Origin: Triglochin maritima
Taxonomy: Eukaryota; Streptophyta; Magnoliopsida; Alismatales; Juncaginaceae
Assembly (NCBI GenBank): GCA_963682175.1
Contig: OY821771.1
Span: 38,398,201-38,462,200, forward strand
Direction: 5' to 3'
DNA length: 64,000 nucleotides
This document shows, one piece after another, positions 23,115-34,529 of the stretch. The position numbers and the translations under genes are program-made. The notes below the pieces were generated by a model. The model made no database searches, was not told where the DNA came from, and saw nothing but the letters and a program-made list of their open reading frames with translations. Positions within the stretch are counted from its first letter, which is position 1, and each line of letters opens with the position of its first letter.

Positions 23115-23583
23115 GTAGGCGTGTTGGGATAAGCTCATTATGCTCATTCTCAACAACCGTCACACCTGACTTCTTGGGAACCACATGGACATGACTCACC
23201 CACGAACTATCAGAGATAGGATAGATTATACCATGAACCAAGTACTTAAGAACCTCCTTTTGGACGGCTTCTTTCAGTACAAGATTCAATCTTCGTTGCG
23301 GGTCCGGACGGGGCCTCAAATTCTCTTCCACGTGGATCCGATGCTGAACGATACCAGGGCTGATTCCCTTGATGTACTTCAAGGACCACCCGATAGCCTC
23401 TTTGTTTTCAAAGAGAATTGTTTTGAGGGCAGCCTCTTGATCTTTTGCAAGATCAGAAGCAATAATGAGTGACAATGTCTCATTATCTCCTAAAAAGACG
23501 TATTTAAGGTTATCGAGGAGCGATTTAACCACAACCGGAGGTGAGTCTTTTGATCTTTCTGGGTTCTGATTTTCACTGTTCAA
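23115..23583 (-). pseudogene. Athila-like pol, region between protease and RT
   Basis: The minus strand encodes LPPPRN-type pol linker and RT N-terminus: SLIIASDLAKDQEAAL, AIGWSLKYIKGISPGIVQHR, PRPDPQRRLN, KEVLKYLVHGIIYPISDSSW and VHVVPKKSGVTVVENEHN. It continues across LTR-C into the RT core at 21701. The upstream protease, gag and 5' LTR are not present: homology stops near 23583. Confidence 0.85.
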
Positions 23584-25194
23584 ACAAAAATATCATCGTA
23601 ATTTAATTCAATCGTCATTCACAATTCATTCATCACAACTCAAACATTCATAACTCATAGATCAATCACACCAAAGATTTATAAATCACAATTCTAACAT
23701 TCATACACCACCAATCTTCTAAACTCTAAAATAAAAGTTGTAGTTTCATTGAAAGTAACGTTTAACAATTCCAAAGTAAAAGTACTTAAAAAACATAGCC
23801 AAACAACATCCAAAAACACAAAGTTAACCAAACCTCCCACATTAACCAATCCCCAAAACAAACAAAAAATTACCAAACCTCCCACATTAACCTATTTCGT
23901 TAAAAAACAACAAAAAAGACAGAAATTTGGACCATAACTCAAAAAATAAAGTTCAACTTCCCAAGTAATATATGTCACTCCACTTAATTCAAACCACTTC
24001 GATTAATAAAAAACACACAATCCTCATATCAAACTTTCTAAAAAACCAATTCCCTCAAACTAAATTCAATCCTAAATCCAAAATCAAATCCTAAATCCGA
24101 AATGACTAACAAATCCAAAATCAAACCCTAAATATTAAATTACTAACAAATACTAAATCATAAATTACTAACAAATCGAACTAGCAGATCCAAATCTAAT
24201 CTAACATCCAAGTTCACTTAATCCGATTGAAATCCAATAGTCTGTTGTTGATTACAATTGAAATCCAATTAAATTTTATAGGTGAATCAATAGTTTGTTA
24301 TTGATTACAATTTCTGTAGTTTTTTTAAATTTTTTGGCAGAACCTCCCCTATATATTAAAAATTCTTCAAATTCCTGTATACACAAAAATAACTCCACAA
24401 TTTCAATATTCACTGCATTTCACATTCAAAATTACATTCAAACTATCAAACCAATAAAATTCAAACTACATTCAAAGAAATAAATAATCTTAATTTATCA
24501 AAACAAATAATCTAAACGTATAGATAAAAACTTTACTCAAATTATATTTGAACTATATTTAATCTAAATTCAATTAATCACATTCAAACAACATTCAATT
24601 AATCACATTCAATCTAAAAAATGATCTAACATATAAATTGTTCAAAACAATCTAAATATATAACATTCAATCTATAATTCAAACAATTTAAATTTATCAA
24701 AGCCATTAATCTTAACAAAAATATAGAAAAACAAATCTACAGAGTCTGAGGTCTGGGGTCGGGGGGTCGGTTTTGGGGCCTTATTCGTGGCTAGAATTCT
24801 GGTCTGGGGCTCCGATTGTGGCATTGTGTCGGGTTTGGGGTGGGGGTTCGGGGAGGCGTCTGAGGTCGGGTACACGTCTAGGATCGGGAGGGAGGGGTTG
24901 GGTTCGAGGAGGGAGGGAGGGGAGACTGCAGGGAGGGTCGGGTAGTCGGCTGTGGGGAGGGTCGGGTTCGTGGGTTGGGAGGCTGCGGCGAGGGTTGTGT
25001 TCGGGGGTTTGGTAGTCGACTGCTGGGAGGGGTCAGCGAGGTGGTCGGTGGAGAGGTTGTGATTTAGTTGGCGATTAGAGTAGGAGATGAGGGTTATCGC
25101 ACAGTATAAGGCGGAAGTGGGAACAGTGTGGCGGCGAGCAACAGTGGAGGCGGTGAATAGGGTTGGGAAGAGTTTTCCGTGAGAAATGAATCGA
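23584..25194. other. A/T-rich unassigned DNA and a GC-rich proline-coding-like block
   Basis: 23584-24740 is very A/T-rich with short repeats of CTAAATCC and ACTAACAAAT type and no coding support. 24740-25180 changes abruptly to GC-rich, G-biased low-complexity sequence (GGGTCGGG, GGAGGGAGG). Read on the minus strand it is Pro/Ser/Thr-rich and could be the first exon of a CACTA gene, but no conserved domain is visible. The position next to CACTA subterminal repeats suggests it is CACTA interior; this is inference. Confidence 0.35.
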
Positions 25195-25472
25195 ATTCAT
25201 CGAGGGGTTACTGATATAAATCCTACACCGAAAATACCTATCTGTCGGTGTACATAAGAGTATAAATCAGTGTAATCTTTATTAATCGTGGGACGAATAT
25301 ATTGGTCGGTGTGTATAGTCGTATACGTCAGTGTAATCTTTACTAATGGTCTAACAGATATATCCGTTGGTGTACAAGAACATAGCCGTCGGTGTATCTA
25401 AGCGTAATAAATCGGTAATGTTTCTTTTTCAAACTCTACACCGACAGATACTATTCGTCAGTGTACCTAAGT

Positions 25473-26235
25473 TAGACCTGGCAATCGTGTCGTGTCGTAT
25501 ACTTTCGTGTCGTGTTTTTTCGTGTATATTAGTCATTTTGACCATACACGAACACGACACGAAATAAATTCGTGTACCAACTATTTGTACACGAACCCGA
25601 CCCGTTTAGTTTCGTGTAAAACACGAAACGACACGGATGTACACGAAATTTTATTTGATTATAAAGGCCAAGTATTAATTTTGTGTTACAAAATTTCACT
25701 TGATAAATTCCTTCATGAAATGAACAATATTTGTTCACCATTTTGAAGAAAGGCAACCATTGCCAAGGAGTGATCTTAAGAGTTCTCCTAGGCTGAGCTT
25801 TTATAGTTGGGAAAGAGTGGGTAAATCCAAAGTTATCCGATGTGGGACTAAAAGTCCTCACAGTTGAATCTCGTTTCACGTATGATATATATAAATAAAA
25901 CACTAAACTGACAGAAATGTAGGCTGTTGCAGTGGTTTACTGCAAACGATCGGTTTGGAGGCTCGAACAGGGATCTCTCGAGAGAAGATGAGGCACCTTA
26001 CCAATGAGACAACATCCATATTAGTTCTTAGTCGTAGTCAAAATTATATTATCGTGTATATTCGGGTATTTTCGTGTACACGAAATCAAGACACGAAAAC
26101 GACACGAAAAAATTTCGTGTCTAATTTATGGTACACGAACACGACACGAAACACGAAAACTCCTGACCCAAACACGAATTTTTCGTGTCGTGTTCGTGTC
26201 GTGTTTTCGTGTTTCGTGTCAAATTGCCAGGCCTA
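25473..26235. mobile_element. Non-autonomous hAT-like element with 8-bp duplication
   Basis: The 763-bp element has ends TAGACCTGGCAAT and ATTGCCAGGCCTA (inverted, one mismatch) and is flanked by ACCTAAGT at 25465-25472 and 26236-26243. An exact 8-bp duplication is diagnostic for hAT. Subterminal regions are packed with ACACGAA/TTCGTGT and CGTGTCG motifs. No transposase frame is present. The target site lies in a CACTA subterminal array, so it is younger than that CACTA. Confidence 0.88.
25957..26016 (-). other. tRNA-like pol III promoter module (possible SINE head)
   Basis: The minus strand carries an A-box-like TGTCTCATTGG (26011-26001) and a B-box-like GTTCGAGCC (25968-25960), about 32 nt apart, as in a tRNA gene. 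Between them are D-arm-like TGGTAAGGTGCC and a short hairpin CTCTCGAGAG. No full cloverleaf or clean acceptor stem was confirmed, so it is read as a tRNA-derived head, perhaps of a SINE trapped in or recruited by the hAT element. Confidence 0.45.
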
Positions 26236-26735
26236 ACCTAAGTGTATACATCGTTATCTTTACTAATAGTCCGACGGATATATCCGTTTGTGTACGAGAA
26301 CGTAGTCGTCGGTGTATCTAGGTATAATAAATGAGTAACGTTTCTTTTTCAAACTCTACACCGACGGATAGTCCAAGTGTATACATTGTTATACTAATGG
26401 TCCGACGGATATATCCATAAGTGTAATTTATTGTAATAAAAACTTAACGTTTTTCTTCAAACTCTACTCCGACAGACTTTATCCATCGGTGTTGGTTTTC
26501 CTATCCGTCGATGGAGGTCTACACCGACGGAATAGGATCCCCGTCGGTGGACAATGCTCTAGACCAATGGATTCTACACCGATGGATATATATCCTTGTC
26601 GGGGTATCCTTTTTTCCTAGTAGTGGGTTTTATGAAGGAAAAAAACCTTCAACCTTTTGTGTAAAAAACCACTTTAGAAGATTATCTTTGGTTTGTAACG
26701 TGAGTACATGCATTAAGTAGATACCATTTTTTACT

Positions 26736-27619
26736 GAACTGCTATTCGTCGCCGTAAAACTACTTAAATCGCCCGTAAGATTACCATTTTGCCCCTCTGC
26801 CCTTTCTACTAATATAACTCCTCATTTCACTCTTTTAACAAAACTTTCTCTTCATATCACACTTTTATTCACCAAATAGAATGTCTCGGAGGCCAGGGAA
26901 AGAGCCAGCGGAGACCCCTGACTACTCACATCTGGTAAATTACCTTGTTTATTTCAATTATTTTTTTAAAATTTTTTTTTTTGAGTCGGGCGGTTGCGGG
27001 AGACGCCCGACCCAACGATCGGGCGGTCGCCGGAACCACCTCCCCCTTGGGACACCCGAACGGACCTGTCAATGTGGTATTTGTAAGTCGGGAGGTTTTA
27101 CCACCGGGGATTTTGGATCTTAAATTTTTTGAAAATTTAATCACTTGCAAAAAAACTCATTGTAATTTGACCTCGTTACCACCAAAAATCTTGCAACAGA
27201 ACCTCAAATAATTTGAGATAACACACCGTATAATTTTAAGAATTTATTTATATTTTATTTTTTATTTTTTATTATTAAAAAATACGGGCGTCTGGCTAAC
27301 ACGCCTCCACCAACGTGGAGGCGTCTGGCTATCACGCCTCCACCATGGTGTAGGCGTCGTATCCAGACGCCTCCACCTAGGTGGAGGCGTCTTAGCCAGA
27401 CGCCCGAGTCGGAAAAAAAAATCTGCCTCCGTTACCTAGCCGGATTCAGGTGTTTCGCCAGACATTTTCGTGGTGTTGGTACTAGGAATGTGAGTAAAAC
27501 TGAGTCAAATACCTTGTTTAAAGATACGGGACGAAATTGGTATTAATTGATTTGTTAAGGGCAAAAAGGTAATTTTTGGGGCGATTTAAGTTGTTTTCCG
27601 GCGACGAATAATAGTTCCC
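26736..27619. mobile_element. Mutator-like MITE with GACGCC palindromic array, copy 1
   Basis: Inverted ends: GAACTGCTATTCGTCGCCGT...ACTTAAATCGCCC on the left and GGGCGATTTAAG...GGCGACGAATAATAGTTCCC on the right, about 39 bp. Flanks are TTTTTTACT (26727-26735) and TTTTTTATT (27620-27628), a 9-bp duplication with one change. The interior carries alternating GACGCCTCCACC and GGTGGAGGCGTC units (27288-27410). The right 550 bp is nearly identical to copy 2 at 50537-51967. No transposase. Confidence 0.8.
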
Positions 27620-27829
27620 TTTTTTATTACTAATAGTAAGCTACAACAATAGGCAACCAGACTTTCCTTATCTTGGATATTTTCTTACCAATACTATTAA
27701 CGCCGGCTAGTTGGCTACAACAATGGTGGGTTCACAGACGTTTTTACTAAATCCATGGTTTTTATGATTACCAATATATGATTTAAAAACGTGATATCAC
27801 CTTCCCACCATTGTTCACATTACCAATAT
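27620..27829. other. Spacer with small inverted and direct repeats
   Basis: ACCAATATATGATTT occurs twice about 55 bp apart (27769-27838), and ACAATGGTGGG is mirrored by CCCACCATTGT. No known element is assigned. Confidence 0.3.
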
Positions 27830-28190
27830 ATGATTTTTAAATGACCACACAGAAAATAGGGAAGGTGATATCACGTCGGTTGTATAATCGACGTGATATA
27901 TGGGCATATCATGTCGGTTTTTCAATTACCAGCGTGAAATATTCCATATAGTGAATGTTGGGTATTGAATATTGGGTATATCACGTCGGTTTTCAAAAAA
28001 CCGACGTGATATGACGACTTTCTACGTCGGTTTCAGAAAACCGACGTATTATGAAGACTTTCTATTTACGTTTTCAGATAACCGACGTAATATGAGGGCT
28101 TTCTACATTGTTTTTTTTGAAAACCGACGTGGTATGTCTACCTTATCACATCGATTTTCCGAAAAACTGACGTAGAAAGTCCTACTGAAA
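27830..28190. mobile_element. CACTA-type subterminal repeat array (ACGTCGGTTTT family)
   Basis: At least six inverted pairs of ACGTCGGTTTTC and AAAACCGACGT separated by short loops, with ATATCACGTCGG and CGACGTGATAT variants. This pattern is typical of the subterminal regions of plant CACTA elements of a different family from the one ending at 26625. No CACTA tip was found, so this is a fragment. Confidence 0.55.
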
Positions 28191-28938
28191 CAAAAATAAT
28201 AATAATATATCCCTTATATTTTATATATATATCTTTTATCAATTATTGTATTTACACAACCAATAAACGCACATAACATAATCGTGAAAAGAATGAAATT
28301 TCCATTTGAGAACCCAAAAGGTTTAAAAGAATGAAATTGCATTAGCCATAAATAATACAAAAGTAGATATAGAAGTGCAAACAAACATAATGAAACGTAA
28401 CTAAACAGCTACACCATCATTATACATCCTACAAAACTCCTAATCATAGGCCATACCTATCCACTGCTCCTGCGCTTTCAATTGAAACTTCATCCTTAAG
28501 GCAGAGAACTGATGTAATGGCTCTTGGAAACCATCTGACCAGTCATGATACCAATGCAAGCCATCTTCTGAACATTCCAAATGCATACCTATTAAAAATC
28601 ACCACAATCATAATCAAAATAACAAATAGCTTCCACTACTACTCATTTTTTTATGAAAAAATGATATGGCAATTTTTACCCCAAACAATACCGAAAGAAA
28701 TTGAAGCTAAGCACAATATAGTCTACAAACTTAAGAGAAGTGATTATCAAACTATTGAAATAGCATGTGAAACATAAGCTCACAACATATGCAAAGCAAG
28801 AACTATTCCATGCAACAGAATGCAACGCATGTTGTCACTAAAATAAACAAGTAACTACTATAAACAGTTAGAATATTTGAACTTCAGATTAAAAATTGTT
28901 AACAAGCAACCAATACGTGCAAAATGGTGCACTAAGAA
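28191..28938. other. Unassigned A/T-rich DNA, possible CACTA interior
   Basis: No recognised gene. The minus strand over about 28590-28440 can be read as a 48-residue tail (LECSEDGLHWYHDW, then FQLKAQEQWIGMAYD and a stop) that might be a last exon, but it matches nothing known to me. Confidence 0.3.
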
Positions 28939-28943
28939 CTATG

Positions 28944-29353
28944 TGTAAGTTTTATTTGCTTCATGATTAGTGCACAACAAAATCCTAATTGCACATTATA
29001 GGATATTGAACAAATGATTTTCACAATGATATTAAAGAGAAGACAAAGAACACATACCTTTCTCCATGATTCTATTCAACGAAGAGAAATCTCTAATTGC
29101 TAAGAATCGATTTCTCCCTCTCAACCCTCACACACTTTGCTTGATAGAAGTTTTGATGGGGAAAACTAACTTGTGTCTTTAGAAGAGGGAGAACCAATCC
29201 TTTTATAAAAGTAAAGGGAGTAACCACCCATCATGAACTACCCACTTAACATAAATATCTCTTAATTAATTAATTAATTAATTTTAGCCTCATAATATTA
29301 TTAATTTAATAAAGTTGAGACTTAATACATGGGTTACAAGAAAATATCTAACA
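28944..29353 (-). repeat. 3' LTR of copia element 1
   Basis: Plus-strand ends are TGTAAGTTTTATTTGC and AAAATATCTAACA. The purine tract GTTAAGTGGGAGAA precedes it on the minus strand (about 29369-29356). Pairs with 44403-44812. Confidence 0.92.
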
Positions 29354-29755
29354 TTCTCCCACTTAACCCATGTAACATAATTCAACTTCAAGTATTTAAT
29401 AACAAAACATAATGCGCAAAATTTAAGCTAAAATCTTCCTTATATCAATTAAAACATTAGTCACTACTAAGTATGAAACCTATAAGGATCATGGTGGTTG
29501 TACGTCATAGATTCTGACACATTCCCTTCCATGTATCACAATATAGATTTCATATTTAGTATGATCATTAATGAGAGATATCATAATGGTCTAACATAAT
29601 GTCTTTATAAAAGACATTTCCTGTTTTATCACATAAATCATTGATGTACATGTACTACGATAATGAAACAGGAAAATATAATTTCAGAAACAATTCATAA
29701 GCGAATTCAAGAGGTCAACAACATAACATACATAAAACTACGTTAATATGCATCA
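29354..29755 (-). other. 3' non-coding region and polypurine tract of copia element 1
   Basis: Lies between the end of pol (stop at 29756-29758) and the 3' LTR. A/T-rich, with the purine tract adjoining the LTR. No gene. Confidence 0.6.
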
Positions 29756-32541
29756 TCAATAATTGTTTTCAATAATGCCCATCCATTCGACATGTTCCTT
29801 AAATGTCTTTGGTGGCAAACATTTAGTCAACGGATCCGCAACCATTAAATTGGTGCTTATGTGTTCAATTGACACACTCTGTTTCTGAACTTCTTCTTTA
29901 ACGACATAATATTTCAATTCCATGTGTTTAGCACCTTTTGAATACTTGTCGTTCTTAGAAAAGAAGACTGTTGCGGCATTATCACAATAAATTTTCAGCG
30001 GCTTGGCAATAGAGTCGACAATTCCAAGTCCTGAAATATAATTCCGCAACCATAAACCATGAACTGTAGCCTCAAAGCATGTTACAAACTCAGCCTCCAT
30101 AGTGGACGCAACAATGACAGACTGCTTCACACTCTTCTAAGATATTGCCCCTTCAGCTAAAAGAAACAAATATCCAAATGTAGATTTTCTAGTATCTACA
30201 CATCCTGCAAAGTCTGAATCTGAATATCCAATCACCTCGAGGTGATCAGACCGCCTATAAGTGAGCATGTGATCCTTCGTTACTTGAAAGTATCTTAATA
30301 CTTTCTTTGCAGCTCTGCAATGATCTATTCCAGGATTGCTTTGATATCTACCCAATACACCGACAACAAAACTAATGTCTGGTCGAGTACAAGTCTGAGC
30401 ATACATCAAACTTCCAACAATGGATGCATAAGGAATATTCTCCATTTGTTTATGTTCCAATTCATTCTTTGGACATTGTTTAAGATTAAATTTATCCCCT
30501 TTCTGAATTGGAACAACACCTGCTGAACAACTTTCCATCTTAAATCTCTCTAAAACTTTGTTAATATATGCTTTCTGAGACAACCCTAACGATCCTTGTG
30601 ATCTATCACGGAATATTTCTATTCCTCACATAGGATGCCTCGCCCATATCTTTCATTTCAAAGTTGTTAGAGAGAAATTTCTTAGTTTCATGTAATAAAC
30701 CAAGATCATTAGTAGCTAGCAAGAGATCATCAACATACAAAATCAGAAATATAAATTTAGTCTCACTGACCTTCAGATATATACACTGATTTATTAAGTT
30801 TACACACCATGTGTTCCTTTCCTTCAATTACAAAACGCCCAGGTTGTTCCATGTATACTTCTTCATCTAAATTTCCATTGAGAAATGCAGTTTTCACATC
30901 CATTTGATGTAACTCTAAATCATAATGAGCTACTAATGCCATAATAATTCTAAGAGAGTCATTTTTAGATACTGGGGGAAATGTCTCTTTGTAGTCAATA
31001 TCACTTTTCTGAGTGAAACATTTGGCAACAAGTCTAGCCTTGTGTCTTTCGATATTGCCATTAGAATCGAGTTTAGTCTTAAAGACTCACTTACACCCAA
31101 CTCTTTTAGAACCTTCAGGCAATTCTACAAGATCCCAGACTTTATTGTGATCCATTGATTTCAATTCTTCTTTCATGACATCCAACCACTTAATAGAATT
31201 AGTACTTTCCATGGTTTGTGAAAATGAAACTGGATCTTCATTAAATCCAATGTCAAGTTCTGACTCTTGAAAATAAACCACATAATCATTAGAAATAGCA
31301 GGTTTCCGTGGTCTTTCAGACCTTCTTAATGCCACTTCATGTGGTTCATTTACTAAAGTTTCATTGTTGACGACTTCATTGTGAGGTGTTTGGTCATTCA
31401 TTTGTTGTTCTTGTACATTGTCAAATTGCTCTACAATTGTAGGAACAACAACATTAGAAGAAGTAATAGGTAAGAAACTTGCACCCTTACTTCTTGAATT
31501 TCCACTTTACGTGGTTCTTTACTCCCATTAATCTCGCCATTTTCAATGAATTTAGCATTTCCAGTTTCAACAATTCTCGTACTATGGTTAGGACAATAAA
31601 ATCTAAAGCATTTAGATTTTTCTGGATAACCAATGAAGAAACCACTGGTCGTTCTTGAATCCAGTTTCTTTTCATGTGGATTATAAATTCTTATTTCCGC
31701 CGGGCAACCCCAAACATGGAGGTGCCTTAAACTAGGTTTCCTTCTCGTCCACAGTTCAAAAGGAGACTTTGGAACTGCCTTACTAGGAATCCTGTTTAAC
31801 AAATGCATAACGGTTTTTAAGGCATCCATCTACAATGATAAAGGCAATGAACAATTATTTAACATACTTCTAACCATATCCATTAAAGTATGATTACGCC
31901 TTTCTGCAACACCATTCTGTTGTGGTGTGCCTGGCATTGTGTATTGAGCACAAATACCACGTCCTTCAAAAAATTTAGCAAATGGACCAGGACATTGTCC
32001 AGTTTCATCATACTTTCCATAATATTCACCACCTCTATCAGATTTAATTATTTTCACCTTTTTGTCTAGTTGTCTTTCAACCTCATTAACAAACACCTCT
32101 AAAGTATTTGCTGTTTGAGATTTTTCATGCAATAAGTAGACATAACCATAACGTGAAAAATCATCCATAAAGGTGATAAAATATTTTCCCCACTAAAGGA
32201 TGGAACATCAAAAGGTCCACATATATCGGTGTGTACAATTTCAAGGAGTTGTGTGCTTCTTGTGGCTGATTTCTTAATTGTGTGTTTTGTGAATTTTGCT
32301 TTAATACAACCCACACATACATTAAGATCAGTAAAATCCAAATTAGGAAGGATTTCATTCTTTACTAATCTTTGCATTCTTTCTTTGGATACATGACCCA
32401 ATCGTTTATGCCACAAGTAAGCTGAACTTTCATCCACTAAACCACGTTTCATACCAACATTATGATGCAAGGTCAATAAGGTTTCAGCAAACAAATTATC
32501 AAGATTTAACTTGTATAAACCATCACAACGGACACCAGAAC
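29756..32541 (-). pseudogene. Copia element 1 pol: integrase, RT, RNase H, degenerate
   Basis: The minus strand from 32541 reads a pre-integrase zinc region (LWHKRLGHVSKERMQ...CVGCIKAKF, about 32430-32280). Integrase follows with HTDICGPF, KSDRGGEYYG and NGVAERRNHT (32250-31880), then its C-terminal part (31829-31430). The linker has SERPRKPAI. The RT carries YVDDLLLATND (about 30750), and RNase H runs to DPLTKCLPP and a stop at 29756. Frameshifts (for example between 32168 and 32099) and several stops break it, and part of the RT between 31087 and 30827 is out of frame. Lineage is probably Ivana- or Tork-like, not certain. Confidence 0.85.
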
Positions 32542-34445
32542 TGTTGGATTTCGTGCCCTATAGTATGTATATATTTTTCGAAATTTTATAAACATATAGG
32601 ATCGAAACATTCATATTTTCTTCGATTTTCATATAGACATGCATTTGTTTGTCCTAATTATTTAACATGCATTAGAACAAACAAACAATTGCAATTAGAA
32701 TCATACCTAGAGGTTCTCTAAAACCTCTTGAAGATCCGGAGTCGCGTTGCCGGTCGAATCGCCCGGTGGATTGCCTCCGAGTGTTCACCAAACTCTAAAC
32801 AAGGTTGGAGAGAAAGGAGCTAGCCAATCAATCTCCAAACGGGTTTAGAATCTAGCTAATAACCCCTTTTTTCTTTCCTAAGATTTTACTCTCCAAAAAG
32901 TCAAATTAACTAAGGAATTTCGGATGGATAAATTGGGGTGGTTAGAGAGAGAGAGAATTTTGCATATATATATTTTTAATGAAGGAAATTAGGCCTATTT
33001 ATAGGCTCCTTTAATTTCCACATCATAGGCTATGCATTGACCCATTCTTCCATGTTTTTCTCTCTTAAGACCAATTCTCAATATTAAATTTATTAATCCA
33101 CATCCAAATTTAATCATAATTGACCAAGCCAAAACCATGATCAATAATTCCTTAATTAATTTGCCTTTATCGAATTTTGGATTAATTCCCAACAAAATTC
33201 GTTTTTTTTGTTTTAGGAAATTTAATTAATTTGCCTTTATCGAATTTTGGTTTAATTCCCAACAAAATTCGTATTTGGGGTTTTAGCAAATTTAATTAAT
33301 TAATTTGCCTTATCGAATTTTGGATTAATTCCCAACAAAATTCGATCTTTGGGGTTATAGCTAATTTATATATCCTATGCAATATATCATCATATGTAAT
33401 ATCAAACAATCACACCCCATGATATATTTACATCTCATATATAAATTCATGATTCTAAATATGTCATTTTCATGACATAATGATTTTATCGATTCGCCAC
33501 ATGTATACGAAACTCGATACATCATATGAACATAAAATCACCTTCTTGTTTCCCAGTTTTATGGTGTGACCTATGGGAGGATCTAAGCTAAATTGGCAGT
33601 GATATTAATAGCTTAACATCACAAACTATAAGCGGTATCTAGCTACACATTATAGTTCCCAATTAGCTAGATGTCTTAATTCAGCTCGAACCAAAACCCG
33701 ATCCAATTAGTGATGGAGTGCACCACTTGTGTCCGTCCCTTGCCTCATGATATTAAGAATACATACAAAGTAGTATTGTGTCATCTTTGTATATTAGTAT
33801 TCATTTCTTGATCTCTTTAAGCTAGTTATAAATATGTGACTTAACTCAAATCACATTGTGCACATTATAACTTTGCTTTATCAAGGGGCCCATTAATATC
33901 ATTACTCAATTAAGAGGGGCAATGATAATCTTTTGACTAGCTATCTTCTCCAACAAAAGTTGTACTTAACCAACTAATGCCTTTACACTACACTCATCGA
34001 TAGCTCAAGACACTAGTCTAATTAAGAACTCCTTAAGCGATCGGATATAAGTCTCATATCAAAGGACCAAGGACACAGTAAAATATTAATGACACAGAAA
34101 CACCTTTCTATAATATTTTACTTATTAGGTCTATTCAGTATACAAAAGTAATATTTTCCTCTTTTGCATACCCGTGTTGTCACTCACTTGTAGAGCTACA
34201 ATGATCTATGACCAACACGACAATCTTAACCCGGTAATTAATGTCCCATGTTAATTACCATAATTGCAAATATCTTTTGTTTTATGTAAACCAATATCTT
34301 TTAGAGCTCTACGGTTAAGGACCAAGAGCCTCTTCCTTAACACTTCTAAAAGACGAATAACATAAACAAGGAACAAAACGATTTTCTCATTCAATTCATA
34401 ATAATTGACATTTAAAAGTAAAACTTTTAGAACACATTCCCTTCA
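32542..34445 (-). repeat. 3' LTR of copia element 2
   Basis: Plus-strand ends are TGTTGGATTTCGTGCC and ACATTCCCTTCA. The tract AACAAGTGGGAGAT precedes it on the minus strand (34459-34446). It contains three tandem units of about 70 bp (33161-33365), each with TTGCCTTTATCGAATTTTGG or a close variant followed by CCCAACAAAATTCG. Confidence 0.92.
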
Positions 34446-34529
34446 ATCTCCCACTTGTTATTAAAGTTTTCTTTCTCAAACATACTCAATGCATAAAACA
34501 ATAATAACTAGGGTAAACCCCATTACATA
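34446..34529 (-). other. 3' non-coding end of copia element 2
   Basis: Short interval between the pol stop (34532-34530) and the 3' LTR, containing the polypurine tract. Confidence 0.6.

Larger units (their letters stand above)
25195..26625. mobile_element. Right subterminal region and right end of a CACTA (En/Spm) transposon
   Basis: The right tip reads TTTTTTCCTAGTAGTG at 26610-26625, the reverse complement of a CACTACTAGGAAAAAA end. Inward from it, direct and inverted copies of CTACACCGACGGATA and TATCCGTCGGTGTA recur at 25205-25460 and 26260-26600, the usual CACTA transposase-binding array. The left CACTA tip was not found, so the element is partial. A hAT-like element splits the array. 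Confidence 0.75.

Noticed and set aside
25957..26016. A functional tRNA gene
   Set aside because: A- and B-box-like motifs are present, but no acceptor stem or complete cloverleaf could be drawn, so it is listed only as a tRNA-like module.
27288..27410. Regularly spaced palindromes resembling a CRISPR array
   Set aside because: The units lie inside a plant MITE with inverted ends and a 9-bp duplication, spacers are short and not unique, and the genome is eukaryotic.
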